This document shows positions 32,099 to 41,167 of a DNA stretch of 64,000 bases, piece after piece. The notes beneath the pieces are model-generated. The model made no database searches and was not told where the DNA came from. It saw only the letters and a program-made list of their open reading frames with translations. Where the stretch lies: contig NZ_JAKOAV010000014.1 of assembly GCF_029478095.1 (NCBI RefSeq), positions 1-64,000 on the forward strand. Direction: 5' to 3'. How positions within the stretch are numbered: position 1 is the first letter of the stretch; the number at the start of each line of letters is the position of its first letter. The translations under genes were made by a program, and so were the position numbers. This DNA comes from Pelotomaculum isophthalicicum JI. GTDB lineage: Bacteria > Bacillota > Desulfotomaculia > Desulfotomaculales > Pelotomaculaceae.

Positions 32099-33757
32099 CT
32101 AATTGAAGCCATAGTCCTCCAGCGCCGCTGTTGACGATACCAAGCCATTTTTAACATCCTGTCTCACTGCCGCGGGGTTTCTGCCGGAAGGTTTCCCGAA
32201 GCCGCCGCCCCCGGCTGTTTCCAGGATAATGGTTGTTCCACCGGGCACCTCCCGGGTGACTTTGCCCGGAATTTCCTCGCGTTTTCCGCCAGGTATTTTG
32301 ATAAAGCACCGGGAAGACTGGCCGGGCAACCCGCCTTGCATACCCCAAGGCTTAACGATATTTCTTTCGGTGCTTAAAGAAACGGTGGCATCTTCCAAAA
32401 CGGTGATCTCGCGCGCCAGGCCGGTGCCGCCCCTGAACTCGCCCGGTCCTCCCGTGTCCGTAATCAAAGCGTACCTGTCCACCCGCAAGGGGTAGTTCAT
32501 TTCGATAACTTCTACCGGAGTGTTCATGGTGTTGGTCATGTTGACATGCACCCCGTCCATTCCGTCCTGGTTAAATTTAGCCCCCTGGCCGCCGCCGTAG
32601 GTTTCCACGTATGAATAGTACCGCCGCCGGGCATCCCTGCCGCCGATGGTAAAGTTGCTCATGCTGCCTGTGCCGGCGGCGGTCACCCTGTGGGGAACCG
32701 CCTGCGCCAGGGCGCCCAGCACCACGTCGGTGATCCTTTGGGCGGTGTTGATGTTCGCGTGGGCGACAGGCGCCGGGAAACAGGGGTTGACCAGGGTGCC
32801 GGCCGGGGTGATAATCTCCACTACCCTGGCTATGCCTTCGCTGGAAGGCAGCTCGGGATCGGCCACGGCTTTGACGGCAAAAAAGACACAGGCCAGGGTA
32901 ACGCCCCTGGTGGCATTGACGGGGCCTTTTACCTGCGGGCTGGTGCCGGTAAAGTCAACCTTGACGCTCCCGCCGTCGATTTGCACGCAGGCGGTGATTT
33001 TGATCAGGTCGCCGCTGATGCCGTCCCCTTCCAGGTAATCAGTGAATTGATAACTGCCGTCGGGAATACCGCTTAAAGCCGTACGGAGCCTCCGCTCAGT
33101 GTAATTAATGATTTCATTCATGCAATCCTTCAAGGTTTCCGATCCTGTTTTTTGTTCCAGTTCTTGCATCCTCCTGCATCCCACCTGGTTGGCGGAAAGC
33201 TGGGCCTGGACATCACCGTAAAACTCATCGGCGGTTCTGACATTGTGAGCCAGCACCCTTAATAAGTCAACGTTAATCTGTCCCCTGCCGCATATTTTAA
33301 CGGGAGGTATCCTGACGCCTTCCTGGAAAATTTCTGTGGCCGAAGTGGACATGCTGCCGGGAACTGATCCCCCTATATCCACATGGTGGGCCAGGTTGGC
33401 GACGATGGCCAGCAGGCGGTTCCCGGCAAAAACGGGGGAGATCACGCACACGTCCGGCAGGTGCGAGCCGCTGACATAAGGATCGTTGATCATCACGGCG
33501 TCGCCCGGGGCTAGATTTTCCGGCGGGAAAATTTCCAGCACTTTTTTTACCACAGTGGGCATCAGGCCCAGGTGTAAAGGGATATGCTCGGCCTGGGCGA
33601 CCAGATCCCCCGCCGGGGTGTATATCGCCGTGGAGCAGTCCCGGCGGTCCTTGATGTTGGGAGAGAGGGCCGTACGGGTAAGAGTGGCGCCCATTTCTTC
33701 CGCCACTGACTGCAGGGCGTTGCGAAGCACCTCCAGGGTGACAGGATCAGTCCTCAT
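32099..33757 (-). CDS. hyuB: Hydantoinase B / N-methylhydantoinase beta-type subunit
   Basis: 552 residues of the HyuB/oxoprolinase C-terminal family: DPVTLEVLRNALQSVAEEMG, GDAVMINDPYVSGSHLPDV, EGVRIPPVKI and a Gly-rich C-terminus (TAGGGGFGKP). It forms a heteromer with HyuA that hydrolyses cyclic amides (hydantoins, 5-oxoproline) or carboxylates ketones with ATP. The substrate is not resolvable. It follows hyuA by 2 bases. Confidence 0.9.
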   Translation of the reverse strand: MRTDPVTLEVLRNALQSVAEEMGATLTRTALSPNIKDRRDCSTAIYTPAGDLVAQAEHIPLHLGLMPTVVKKVLEIFPPENLAPGDAVMINDPYVSGSHLPDVCVISPVFAGNRLLAIVANLAHHVDIGGSVPGSMSTSATEIFQEGVRIPPVKICGRGQINVDLLRVLAHNVRTADEFYGDVQAQLSANQVGCRRMQELEQKTGSETLKDCMNEIINYTERRLRTALSGIPDGSYQFTDYLEGDGISGDLIKITACVQIDGGSVKVDFTGTSPQVKGPVNATRGVTLACVFFAVKAVADPELPSSEGIARVVEIITPAGTLVNPCFPAPVAHANINTAQRITDVVLGALAQAVPHRVTAAGTGSMSNFTIGGRDARRRYYSYVETYGGGQGAKFNQDGMDGVHVNMTNTMNTPVEVIEMNYPLRVDRYALITDTGGPGEFRGGTGLAREITVLEDATVSLSTERNIVKPWGMQGGLPGQSSRCFIKIPGGKREEIPGKVTREVPGGTTIILETAGGGGFGKPSGRNPAAVRQDVKNGLVSSTAALEDYGFN

Positions 33758-33759
33758 AA

Positions 33760-35802
33760 TTACCGCACCTTCGTTTCAATAATAATGTTGCCCCAGCGGT
33801 CGCAGTAAACCCGGTCCCCGGGCCAGATCAAAGTGGTGGCGTCAGCCTGGGTAATGATAGCGGGCCCCTCGGTATGCCAGCCGGGGCCGATCTGCCGCCT
33901 GGCGTGTACCGGCACCTGGCGGTATTCTCCGGACAGGTAGACCTGTCTTGTCCCCGAAATATTTGCTTCTTTGGCCCCGGTATGCAGCCGGGGTGATATT
34001 TTCGGCAGGGCGCCGGTGGCGGTGAGACGCAAAGTGACGATTTCCGCCGGAGCGTTTTCCCGGCAGTAGCCGTAGTTTTGCTGGTGCAGGCGGTGAAAAC
34101 GCCTGATGATGATTTGGATATCCGCTTCTATCAGTGAATTGCCCGGGATGGAAAGAGTTAATTCATAAGATTGTCCCTGGTAGCGGATGTCCAGAAACCT
34201 GTTGAAGCTCATTTCCGGTTCCGCGAATCCTTCCCGGGCCAGATCCTCGCGCCCTTGTCCGGTAAGCCGGGCAAATTCGCCGTTGATCTCCGCGCAGACG
34301 GCAGGGGTCAAATCAACAATGCGGGTCAGAGAGTAATCGTGGCGCACGTCGGCGGAGAGCATTCCCCACGCGGAGGCAACGCCCGGGTGGGGAGGCACCA
34401 TGATGCGGGGGATGCCCAGTTCCCGCGCCAGTTCCACAGCATGTAGGGGACACGCGCCGCCGAACGGCGCCAGGGTGAAATCCCTGGGGTCGTATCCTTT
34501 TTGTACCGATACCAACCGCATGGCCCGGACCATGTTGGCGTTAACCACCCTGATGATTCCCTCCGCGGCTTGCTCTAATGTCAGCCCGAGAGGGGCGCCG
34601 ATTTTTTCACTGACAGCCCGGGCGGCTAGCTCCGGTTTTAATATTTTCACACCGGCCAGATCAGCCGGGTCCAACCTGCCCAAAATCAAATTGGCGTCTG
34701 TTACCGTAGGCTCTTCACCGCCCAGGCCGTAACAGGCAGGTCCGGGAACCGAACCGGCGCTTTGCGGACCCACCCTTAACGCGCCGCCGGGATCAACCCA
34801 GGCAACGCTGCCCCCGCCGGCGCCGATGGTGTGAATATCCAGCATGGGCAGCCGCAGCGGGTAACCGCCGATGGCGCCTTCCGTGGTAAAACGCGATTTG
34901 CCGTTATTAATCAGGCAAATATCCATGCTGGTGCCGCCCATGTCGGCCGTGATCAGGTTTTTGTTACCGGTCAGGCCGGCCAGGTGAACACCGGCCAGCA
35001 CGCCGCCCGCCGGCCCGCTGAGAGCGATGCGGGCGCTCTGCTCCCGCGCCTGGGGAGCGGTGATTACACCCCCGCTGGACTGCATAATGAATAATTCACT
35101 TTTGACACCGGTGGTGGTTAAATCTTTTTCCAACCGGCTGATATGCTTGTCCATCAAGGGCTTGACCAGCGCGTTGATCACCGTGGTGCTGGTTCTCTCG
35201 TATTCTCTGAATTCAGGCAATATTTCAGCGGAAATTGTGACGGATAGGTGCGGCAAATGCTCTTTTATGGCATTTTTGAGCATGGCTTCGTGGACCGGGT
35301 TGATATATGAATGCAGCAGGCAAATCGCTACTGATTCCACGCCGGCTTCCTTAACCTGCAAGATTACCGACTGGATTTCTTTTTCCTCGAGGGCAAGGTG
35401 AACAGAACCGTCGGCTAATACCCGCTCGTTTACTTCCAGGACCAGATGGCGGGGCAGCAGGGGCGGCGGCTTTACAGCCCAGAAGTTGTACAGATGGGGG
35501 CGGTTTTGCCGCCCGATATAGATGATGTCTTTGAAACCCCTGGTGGTGATGAGCGCCAGGCGCGCTCCTTTTCGCTCCAGGATGGCGTTGGTGGCCACTG
35601 TTGTGCCGTGCAGGATGAAGTCGATTTGGCCGGGGTCAACCCCAGTTTTTTGTGTAATATTTTTTATCCCCGCCAGCACGGCCCGGGAAGGATCTTCGGG
35701 AATTGAAGGCTCTTTGGCGATATGCAGCTCGCCGTTTTCCCCCATCAGGCAAAAATCCGTAAAAGTGCCTCCGGTGTCGACAGCCAGCTTGTATCTAATC
35801 AT
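33760..35802 (-). CDS. hyuA: Hydantoinase A / N-methylhydantoinase alpha-type subunit
   Basis: 680 residues of the HyuA/oxoprolinase family with an ASKHA-type ATPase fold: LAVDTGGTFTDFCL at the N-terminus, LHGTTVATNAILERKGA, GPAGGVLAGVHLAG and TADMGGTSMDICLI. It binds and hydrolyses ATP to activate the cyclic substrate. Family relatives include acetophenone and acetone carboxylase subunits. In an anaerobe that may degrade aromatics, a ketone substrate is possible. GGGAGG lies before ATG. Confidence 0.9.
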   Translation of the reverse strand: MIRYKLAVDTGGTFTDFCLMGENGELHIAKEPSIPEDPSRAVLAGIKNITQKTGVDPGQIDFILHGTTVATNAILERKGARLALITTRGFKDIIYIGRQNRPHLYNFWAVKPPPLLPRHLVLEVNERVLADGSVHLALEEKEIQSVILQVKEAGVESVAICLLHSYINPVHEAMLKNAIKEHLPHLSVTISAEILPEFREYERTSTTVINALVKPLMDKHISRLEKDLTTTGVKSELFIMQSSGGVITAPQAREQSARIALSGPAGGVLAGVHLAGLTGNKNLITADMGGTSMDICLINNGKSRFTTEGAIGGYPLRLPMLDIHTIGAGGGSVAWVDPGGALRVGPQSAGSVPGPACYGLGGEEPTVTDANLILGRLDPADLAGVKILKPELAARAVSEKIGAPLGLTLEQAAEGIIRVVNANMVRAMRLVSVQKGYDPRDFTLAPFGGACPLHAVELARELGIPRIMVPPHPGVASAWGMLSADVRHDYSLTRIVDLTPAVCAEINGEFARLTGQGREDLAREGFAEPEMSFNRFLDIRYQGQSYELTLSIPGNSLIEADIQIIIRRFHRLHQQNYGYCRENAPAEIVTLRLTATGALPKISPRLHTGAKEANISGTRQVYLSGEYRQVPVHARRQIGPGWHTEGPAIITQADATTLIWPGDRVYCDRWGNIIIETKVR

Positions 35803-35984
35803 ACTTAGACCTCCCGGCGTTAAGATACGTTAATGTGAGCCTGTTGACAAGCGCCGCTCCAATACAATCCGTGATAAATTTGTGCCCATAAAACATTATA
35901 AGACATATTGGTACAAACAGGCAAAATATAATTAATTTCGCTGAGAAATAATATGTAGAAATTAATAAGTACGGGAAGGATAAC

Positions 35985-36665
35985 ATGCTGATTGGGATTA
36001 TACGCACCCTAATTTTATTTACCGTAGTAGTGATCGGCTTGAGATTAATGGGCAAGAGGCAGATAGGCCAACTCCAGCCATACGAACTTGTGATTGTAAT
36101 TATGCTTTCAGCCCTGGCGGCGATTCCGATGGAGAATACCGGTGTGCCGCTTGCCAGCGGCCTGTTCCCGATTTTTACTCTGATCGTGGCTCAGGTTGCC
36201 CTGTCATATGTCGCTTTGAAGAGCGAGCGTGCCAGGGGGATAATTTGCGGCACTCCCAGTGTACTGATTGAAAACGGAAAAATTGTTGAGCAAGAACTGT
36301 ACCGGCTCCGTTACAACATCAATGATTTGCTGGAGCAGCTCAGATCCAAGGACACGCCTAATATCGCCGATGTGGAGTTTGCCATTTTGGAAACAAGCGG
36401 CAAATTAAACGTTATTCCCAAATCACAGAAAAGGCCCGTTGTTCCGGCGGATATGAATTTGCCGACGGCTTATGAAGGTATGCCGGTTACACTTATTATT
36501 GACGGCTATGTATTCCATAAAAATCTGGCCAAAATAAACCTTGACGCGGACTGGCTAAAATCAGAGCTAAAAAATTTTGGCGTGAACAACCTTAAGGAAG
36601 TGCTTTTTGCCAGTCTCGACACTGAAGGAAAGTTGTTTTATCAGGTAAAATCAAAAGCGATGTAA
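35985..36665 (+). CDS. DUF421 (YetF-like) membrane protein
   Basis: 226 residues: three membrane helices (TLILFTVVVIGLRLMGKRQI starts the family signature, YELVIVIMLSALAAIPM, IFTLIVAQVALSYVAL), then the cytoplasmic tandem domain (GTPSVLIENGKIVEQELYR, LRSKDTPNIADVEFAILE). It is common in spore-formers; function undefined. Co-directional with a DUF4363 gene, a frequent pairing. Confidence 0.88.
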   Translation: MLIGIIRTLILFTVVVIGLRLMGKRQIGQLQPYELVIVIMLSALAAIPMENTGVPLASGLFPIFTLIVAQVALSYVALKSERARGIICGTPSVLIENGKIVEQELYRLRYNINDLLEQLRSKDTPNIADVEFAILETSGKLNVIPKSQKRPVVPADMNLPTAYEGMPVTLIIDGYVFHKNLAKINLDADWLKSELKNFGVNNLKEVLFASLDTEGKLFYQVKSKAM

Positions 36666-36690
36666 AAATTTCTCTGAAGGAGTTTTAAAA

Positions 36691-37071
36691 TTGAGACTTT
36701 TGTCGGCTCTATTAATCATATTTGCGGCAATAGTTGCCTTGGGATTCTGGACAAATCACCGGTTGCAAGTCTCTTCGGGAGAATTAATGAGCAATATTGA
36801 ACAAATAGAACAAAGGCTTGAGAGTAATCAATGGAATGAAGCTTACGAGCAAACTGCTGAACTGGAAAAAAGTTGGGAAAATAAAGCGAAATGGTGGCCT
36901 ACTGTTCTGGACCACCAGGAAATCGATAATATCGAGTTTTCCATGGCAAAGATCAAGGAATATATCGCGAGGAAAGATATCGCACTTTCCTGGGGGCAAT
37001 TAGCGGAGCTGAAGTTAATGGTTAATCACATCCCGGAGAAAGAAGCAATAAGGCTGAAAAACGTTTTATGA
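36691..37071 (+). CDS. DUF4363-type small membrane-anchored protein
   Basis: 126 residues with an N-terminal hydrophobic segment (LSALLIIFAAIVALGFW) and a mainly helical exterior (WNEAYEQTAELEKSWENKAKWW). TTG start with AAGGAG at proper spacing. Found beside DUF421 genes in Firmicutes; role unknown. Confidence 0.75.
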   Translation: MRLLSALLIIFAAIVALGFWTNHRLQVSSGELMSNIEQIEQRLESNQWNEAYEQTAELEKSWENKAKWWPTVLDHQEIDNIEFSMAKIKEYIARKDIALSWGQLAELKLMVNHIPEKEAIRLKNVL

Positions 37072-37456
37072 TAAATTCAAATGTGGGGAAAGATTAACAA
37101 ACTACAGCAAAACTACAATATGTATACTTTATGTGCGACTTATGAAGATAATAGGGAATTATGACGAAATACGTTGTTAGATAAACAGATATGTTGAAAA
37201 TGGGCAATATTAGGAAAGATGGTTATATTTTTTGCCTTAGTGCTTTCTTTACACCAAAACTAATATTTGATATACTGTTTATGTAAAAAATAAGAATAAT
37301 CTGTAATAATATTAATTTAAGTGCCATTATTGTAATAGTTGGATAACTTTGAGTCATGTTTAACAGTTTCTTATGTTGTTAAATTTAACTGGTTAGTTGT
37401 TTTCCTATTATTAATTTATAATTATAAACGAAATTTTCCCAAGGAGGTATTGTTTT
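37072..37456. other. AT-rich intergenic region upstream of citrate synthase
   Basis: No gene seen in 385 bases. A perfect 12-base palindrome, GTTAAATTTAAC (37378-37389), lies about 70 bases before the citrate synthase start and could be an operator. It resembles, but does not match, Rex boxes. AAGGAGG precedes the ATG. Confidence 0.4.
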
Positions 37457-38824
37457 ATGAATAATGACAACTTGGAAAAGATCGAGGGAAAAATAATTGA
37501 TAGATTGTGTGAAATGGCTGAAAGCAACAACTTGATCGAACCTGAGTTATTCAGCAAATATAACGTAAAACGCGGACTCCGGGATTTAAACGGCAAGGGT
37601 GTGCTTGTTGGTTTGACCGAGATCGGCGAGGTCCATGCCTATATTATTGACGAAAATGAAACTATTCCTGTCGCGGGCAGATTAATATACAGGGGTATTG
37701 ATATATTTAATATCGTAAATGGTTTCTTTAAAGACGGACGCTATGGTTTTGAAGAAACTTGTTTTTTGCTGCTATTTGGAGATCTCCCCGATAAAGGAAC
37801 ATTAATGGATTTTGAGCGGCTTTTATCCGAGTATAGAAAACTACCCGAGGATTTTGTCCGCGACATGATTTTGAAAGCGCCGAGCAAGGATATGATGAAC
37901 TTGCTGGCAAGAAGTGTGCTGGCTTTATATAGTTTTGACGATAACGCCGACGACACTTCCATCAAAAACGTTTTAAAGCAATGCATCAGACTGATTGCTT
38001 GTTTCCCGGCGCTCGCGGTTTATGGTTATCAGGCCTACTCTCATTATCACGGAAACAACAGCTTGTATATACACAGCCCGCAACCGGATTTCAGCACAGC
38101 CGAAAATATTCTGCACATGTTAAGACCGGACAGCAAATTCACAAAGCTTGAAGCGGCACTGCTCGATCTTGCCCTGGTGCTGCATGCCGAGCATGGTGGG
38201 GGCAACAATTCATCCTTTGTGACACATGTCGTTACATCGTCCGGGTCGGACACATACTCTGTAATAGCCGCGGCGCTCGGATCGCTTAAAGGGCCGAGAC
38301 ACGGAGGAGCCAACATCAAGGTTATTCAAATGTTTGAGGACATGAAGCAAACAGTAAAGGATTTGCATGATGATGAAGAAATTGAAAGCTATCTTGCTAA
38401 ATTAATTAATAAGGAAGCTTTTGACCGTTCAGGCCTGATTTATGGTATCGGACATGCTGTTTACTCAGTGTCTGACCCAAGGACTGTTATTTTTAAAAAA
38501 CATGTTGCCCGGCTCGCGATGGAGAAGGGTTTGGAAGATGAATATAATCTTTATTTGAAAGTTGAGAAACTGGCGCCTGAAGTTATCGCGAAATACCGTA
38601 AAATGTATAAAGGCGTAAGCGCGAATGTTGATTTTTACTCAGGCTTTGTTTACCGCATGCTGGACATTCCCCCTGAGATGTTCACACCGATATTCGCCAT
38701 TTCCAGGATAGCCGGTTGGAGCGCGCACCGCATTGAAGAAATTGTGAACGACGGCAAAATCATCAGGCCGGCATACAAAAGCGTTTCCAAAAGACGTAAC
38801 TACACGGCCATAGCTGAAAGATAA
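37457..38824 (+). CDS. Citrate/2-methylcitrate synthase family protein
   Basis: 455 residues. The catalytic regions are visible: GRLIYRGIDI, LHAEHGGGNNSSF (first His), GSLKGPRHGGAN (second His), GIGHAVYSVSDPR, and ANVDFYSGFVYRMLDIP near the C-terminus with the catalytic Asp. The enzyme condenses acetyl-CoA (or propionyl-CoA) with oxaloacetate. Longer than type I bacterial enzymes because of a roughly 60-residue N-terminal extension. Whether it makes citrate or methylcitrate cannot be read from the sequence. Confidence 0.9.
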   Translation: MNNDNLEKIEGKIIDRLCEMAESNNLIEPELFSKYNVKRGLRDLNGKGVLVGLTEIGEVHAYIIDENETIPVAGRLIYRGIDIFNIVNGFFKDGRYGFEETCFLLLFGDLPDKGTLMDFERLLSEYRKLPEDFVRDMILKAPSKDMMNLLARSVLALYSFDDNADDTSIKNVLKQCIRLIACFPALAVYGYQAYSHYHGNNSLYIHSPQPDFSTAENILHMLRPDSKFTKLEAALLDLALVLHAEHGGGNNSSFVTHVVTSSGSDTYSVIAAALGSLKGPRHGGANIKVIQMFEDMKQTVKDLHDDEEIESYLAKLINKEAFDRSGLIYGIGHAVYSVSDPRTVIFKKHVARLAMEKGLEDEYNLYLKVEKLAPEVIAKYRKMYKGVSANVDFYSGFVYRMLDIPPEMFTPIFAISRIAGWSAHRIEEIVNDGKIIRPAYKSVSKRRNYTAIAER

Positions 38825-38856
38825 AGTGAAAAAGATAAATAAATTCAGCGTTGGCG

Positions 38857-38960
38857 ACCTTTGGGTATAAAACGCTTCTCATGTTCGGCCCATATAATCG
38901 GGGACATTCCTCCGACCCTAAATATAAGCCCGTTAGGGAGGTGTGTCCCTTTTCCTCTGC
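38857..38960. repeat. Composite repeats: ACCTTTGGG end plus GGGGACA palindrome (copy b)
   Basis: 38857-38891 matches one end of the MITE-like element at 31894. 38899-38960 is a GGGGACATTCCTCCGACCC ... AGGTGTGTCCC palindrome. The second is an inverted near-copy of 41041-41098. Confidence 0.7.
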
Positions 38961-38967
38961 AAGTTTT

Positions 38968-40392
38968 CTAGTGAATATTTCTAACAGCGGGGGACTCTAG
39001 CTCCTCATCTCTGTCTGCCAGCCAGTCAGGCATAGTGTGGTAGATTTCCCGGGCAAGTTGTTGTTCTTCGTGAGAAAAGCCGGCAAAATCAAGATCTAAA
39101 AACCAGGCTAAATCCTTATCTACGCAGACCATATCATCCCGGGTGAATTGAGCCAGATCGGTCTTGCCCAGTGCGTAAGCCGCCGATTTCATTTCCTCTA
39201 CGCAGGACTTCAAGAATTTTGCCAGATGTTCCGCGGCTTTTTCGACGTTTAAATCTTCTTTGAACTTTCCCAGGTACAGGGGCACTTGCGGGGCAGGTTC
39301 AAAGGGCAGGGCTTTGTTCATCTGAGTTTGCAGCATGGCAATCAGCGCTATCGAACCGATATATACCGCGTTTGCGCCAAGCGCCATGGCTTTTAAGAAA
39401 TGCCCGGGATTGACCAGCCCGCCGGCGGCGATCACGCTGGTATAATCTCTGGCGCCTAATTTATCGAGATGTTTTATAGCTCTGGACAAGGCGTGTAAAG
39501 TGGGTAATCCCACGTCATCCTGCAGGATTGTCGGCCCGCCGTGGGTCCCTGCCTCCGAACCGTCTATAACGATATAATCCACACCGGCTTCAACCGCAAT
39601 GTCCAGCTCTTTTTCCAGGTGATGTGTCGCCGCGAATTTAAGCCCCACGGGTACACCGTAATCCTTGCGCAGGTTGCCCACCAGTTTGATAAAGTCTTGT
39701 GGGCTGTTTACATCTTTCAGCCGTGAATGGATTACGGCGTCTTCTCCTGGCTTTAGATTTTGAGCCATGCGAAGTTCTTTGCCGATCTGAGTGGATTCCG
39801 TGCGCATCGGCGCGGCGGCCTGCGCCCCCTGCCCGAGTTGAATCTCAATAGCGTCAAGTTGGGCCAGTTGTTCCGGGGTATTCATCCAGCCGCCGCGATT
39901 GTATTGCCCAATGAAATAACGGGCTTCTTTTCTTTCTTCTTCAACCAATGGAGCTTCACCGGAATTTGTGGCTGTTCCAGCCATTGACGCCCCCCTGGCC
40001 AATGCCACCTTCGCTTTTAAACTTAACGCGCCGCCGTAGGACATGCCGCTGATGATAATTGGAATTTCTAAATGCAACGGCTTTTTGGCTTTGGGACCGA
40101 TAGTCACACCCGTATGAATTCCCACACCGTCTTGAGTCGGCATTTTAAACAGGTGGACAGGATTAAACAAAAGCTTTTCCCACGGAGACAGCACCACCGG
40201 GCTTCCCAAAGGGCGCTCAATGGGTTTCCCAGACTCTGCTCTCATGCTTGCCTCAACAATGTTTCTGAAACCTATTTTATTTGCAATCGGAAACATGGAA
40301 TACATATTTTCCGTATACGGGTCCTGAAGCATCCGGCTCATCATGCTGTCCGAAACCGCGTTGGTAATTTTACGTGTTAGCCATGCAAACAA
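38968..40392 (-). CDS. FMN-binding glutamate synthase-domain protein
   Basis: 474 residues of the GltB central/FMN domain (stand-alone, archaeal-type): PIIISGMSYGGALSLKAKVALARGA, TNSGEAPLVEEER, YIVIDGSEAGTHGGP, VIAAGGLVNPGHFLKAMALGA. The Cys-rich 3Fe-4S segment of full GltB and the glutaminase domain are absent. It may act on glutamate/2-oxoglutarate or another amine with a separate electron donor. It is transcribed away from the citrate synthase. Confidence 0.85.
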   Translation of the reverse strand: MFAWLTRKITNAVSDSMMSRMLQDPYTENMYSMFPIANKIGFRNIVEASMRAESGKPIERPLGSPVVLSPWEKLLFNPVHLFKMPTQDGVGIHTGVTIGPKAKKPLHLEIPIIISGMSYGGALSLKAKVALARGASMAGTATNSGEAPLVEEERKEARYFIGQYNRGGWMNTPEQLAQLDAIEIQLGQGAQAAAPMRTESTQIGKELRMAQNLKPGEDAVIHSRLKDVNSPQDFIKLVGNLRKDYGVPVGLKFAATHHLEKELDIAVEAGVDYIVIDGSEAGTHGGPTILQDDVGLPTLHALSRAIKHLDKLGARDYTSVIAAGGLVNPGHFLKAMALGANAVYIGSIALIAMLQTQMNKALPFEPAPQVPLYLGKFKEDLNVEKAAEHLAKFLKSCVEEMKSAAYALGKTDLAQFTRDDMVCVDKDLAWFLDLDFAGFSHEEQQLAREIYHTMPDWLADRDEELESPAVRNIH

Positions 40393-40423
40393 AAAAGATC
40401 ACCTGCCCTTTGGGAATGATATG

Positions 40424-40738
40424 TTACGCTCTTAGCTCCGGTTGTCTCACCAGTTTTTGCTCCCAGCTGATTATAGCGTTTTCAATAGCCTGCTGACCGG
40501 CTACCGGGGTCTTATACCAGCCCCGCTGGTGCATGCTGTGAAATATTTTTGCATGCAGGTTTTCTTCCTCCTGATGAAAATCATGCAATGCTTCCCTTAA
40601 ATGACTGTTCGCGGACTCACGCTCAGTTGTCATGTAAGTGTCAATAAGCTGCTTCTGCATGAACAAAACATCTGTGATCATGTCCCTGTCGTCAAGATTC
40701 ACCAGCAAATCATCTCCTTTTCTTGGTTGTGACATCAT
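40424..40738 (-). CDS. CotF-like spore coat protein
   Basis: 104 residues, helical ferritin-like CotF family: MITDVLFMQKQLIDTYMTTE, SNSHLREALHDFHQEEENLH reduced here to ESANSHLREALHDF, then FHSMHQRGWYKTPVA at the end. It is probably part of the spore coat. AAGGAGATG upstream. Abuts the next coat-like gene. Confidence 0.85.
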   Translation of the reverse strand: MMSQPRKGDDLLVNLDDRDMITDVLFMQKQLIDTYMTTERESANSHLREALHDFHQEEENLHAKIFHSMHQRGWYKTPVAGQQAIENAIISWEQKLVRQPELRA

Positions 40739-40739
40739 A

Positions 40740-40955
40740 TTAGTGAGCCCCCGTCGCTTTGCCGTTTAAGCTGCGTAGTTGCCTCAGAAGCCCGTCCATG
40801 TGCCCCCGGTGGACTCCGCCGCTTTCTTGAAATATTTTCTTTAAATCCGCGTCATGGCAGTTATCCGCGAAAAACTCGCTCTTTTTCACCGCCAGTTCTT
40901 CCGCTCTCAATAATTCCTCAAGCTGCAGCAATTCCATCTGAGTTAGCTGTTCCAT
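40740..40955 (-). CDS. Small spore-coat-associated helical protein
   Basis: 71 residues: MEQLTQMELLQLEELLRAEE and KIFQESGGVHRGHMDGLL, a helical hairpin typical of short proteins encoded beside cotF. CAGGAGGGGG precedes the ATG. It is one base from the CotF-like gene and probably expressed with it. Confidence 0.75.
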   Translation of the reverse strand: MEQLTQMELLQLEELLRAEELAVKKSEFFADNCHDADLKKIFQESGGVHRGHMDGLLRQLRSLNGKATGAH

Positions 40956-41040
40956 TTTTCCCCCTCCTGACTTTTTTTTATTTTTCCCCGGTTTCTCTTT
41001 TATATCCTGAATTTTTCATTGAAACTGTGAAAATATTATA

Positions 41041-41151
41041 AAGGAAAGGGGACACACCTCTCTTTTGAGCCTGAATTTGGGGTCGGAGGAATGTCCCCAA
41101 CGAATGAGGAATGTCCCCAATTATGGGAGGAATGTCCCTAACAATTTGAAA
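41041..41151. repeat. GGGGACA palindrome, copy c, with extra tandem half-sites
   Basis: GGGGACACACCTCTC ... GGTCGGAGGAATGTCCCC, followed by two further GAGGAATGTCCC units. In inverted orientation to copy b, so the two bracket the glutamate-synthase/coat segment. Confidence 0.7.
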
Positions 41152-41167
41152 CGAAGGGACTGTCAGG

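Noticed and set aside
37378-37389. Rex operator before citrate synthase
   Set aside because: The palindrome spacing (GTTAAATTTAAC) does not fit the usual Rex box; kept only as a palindrome.
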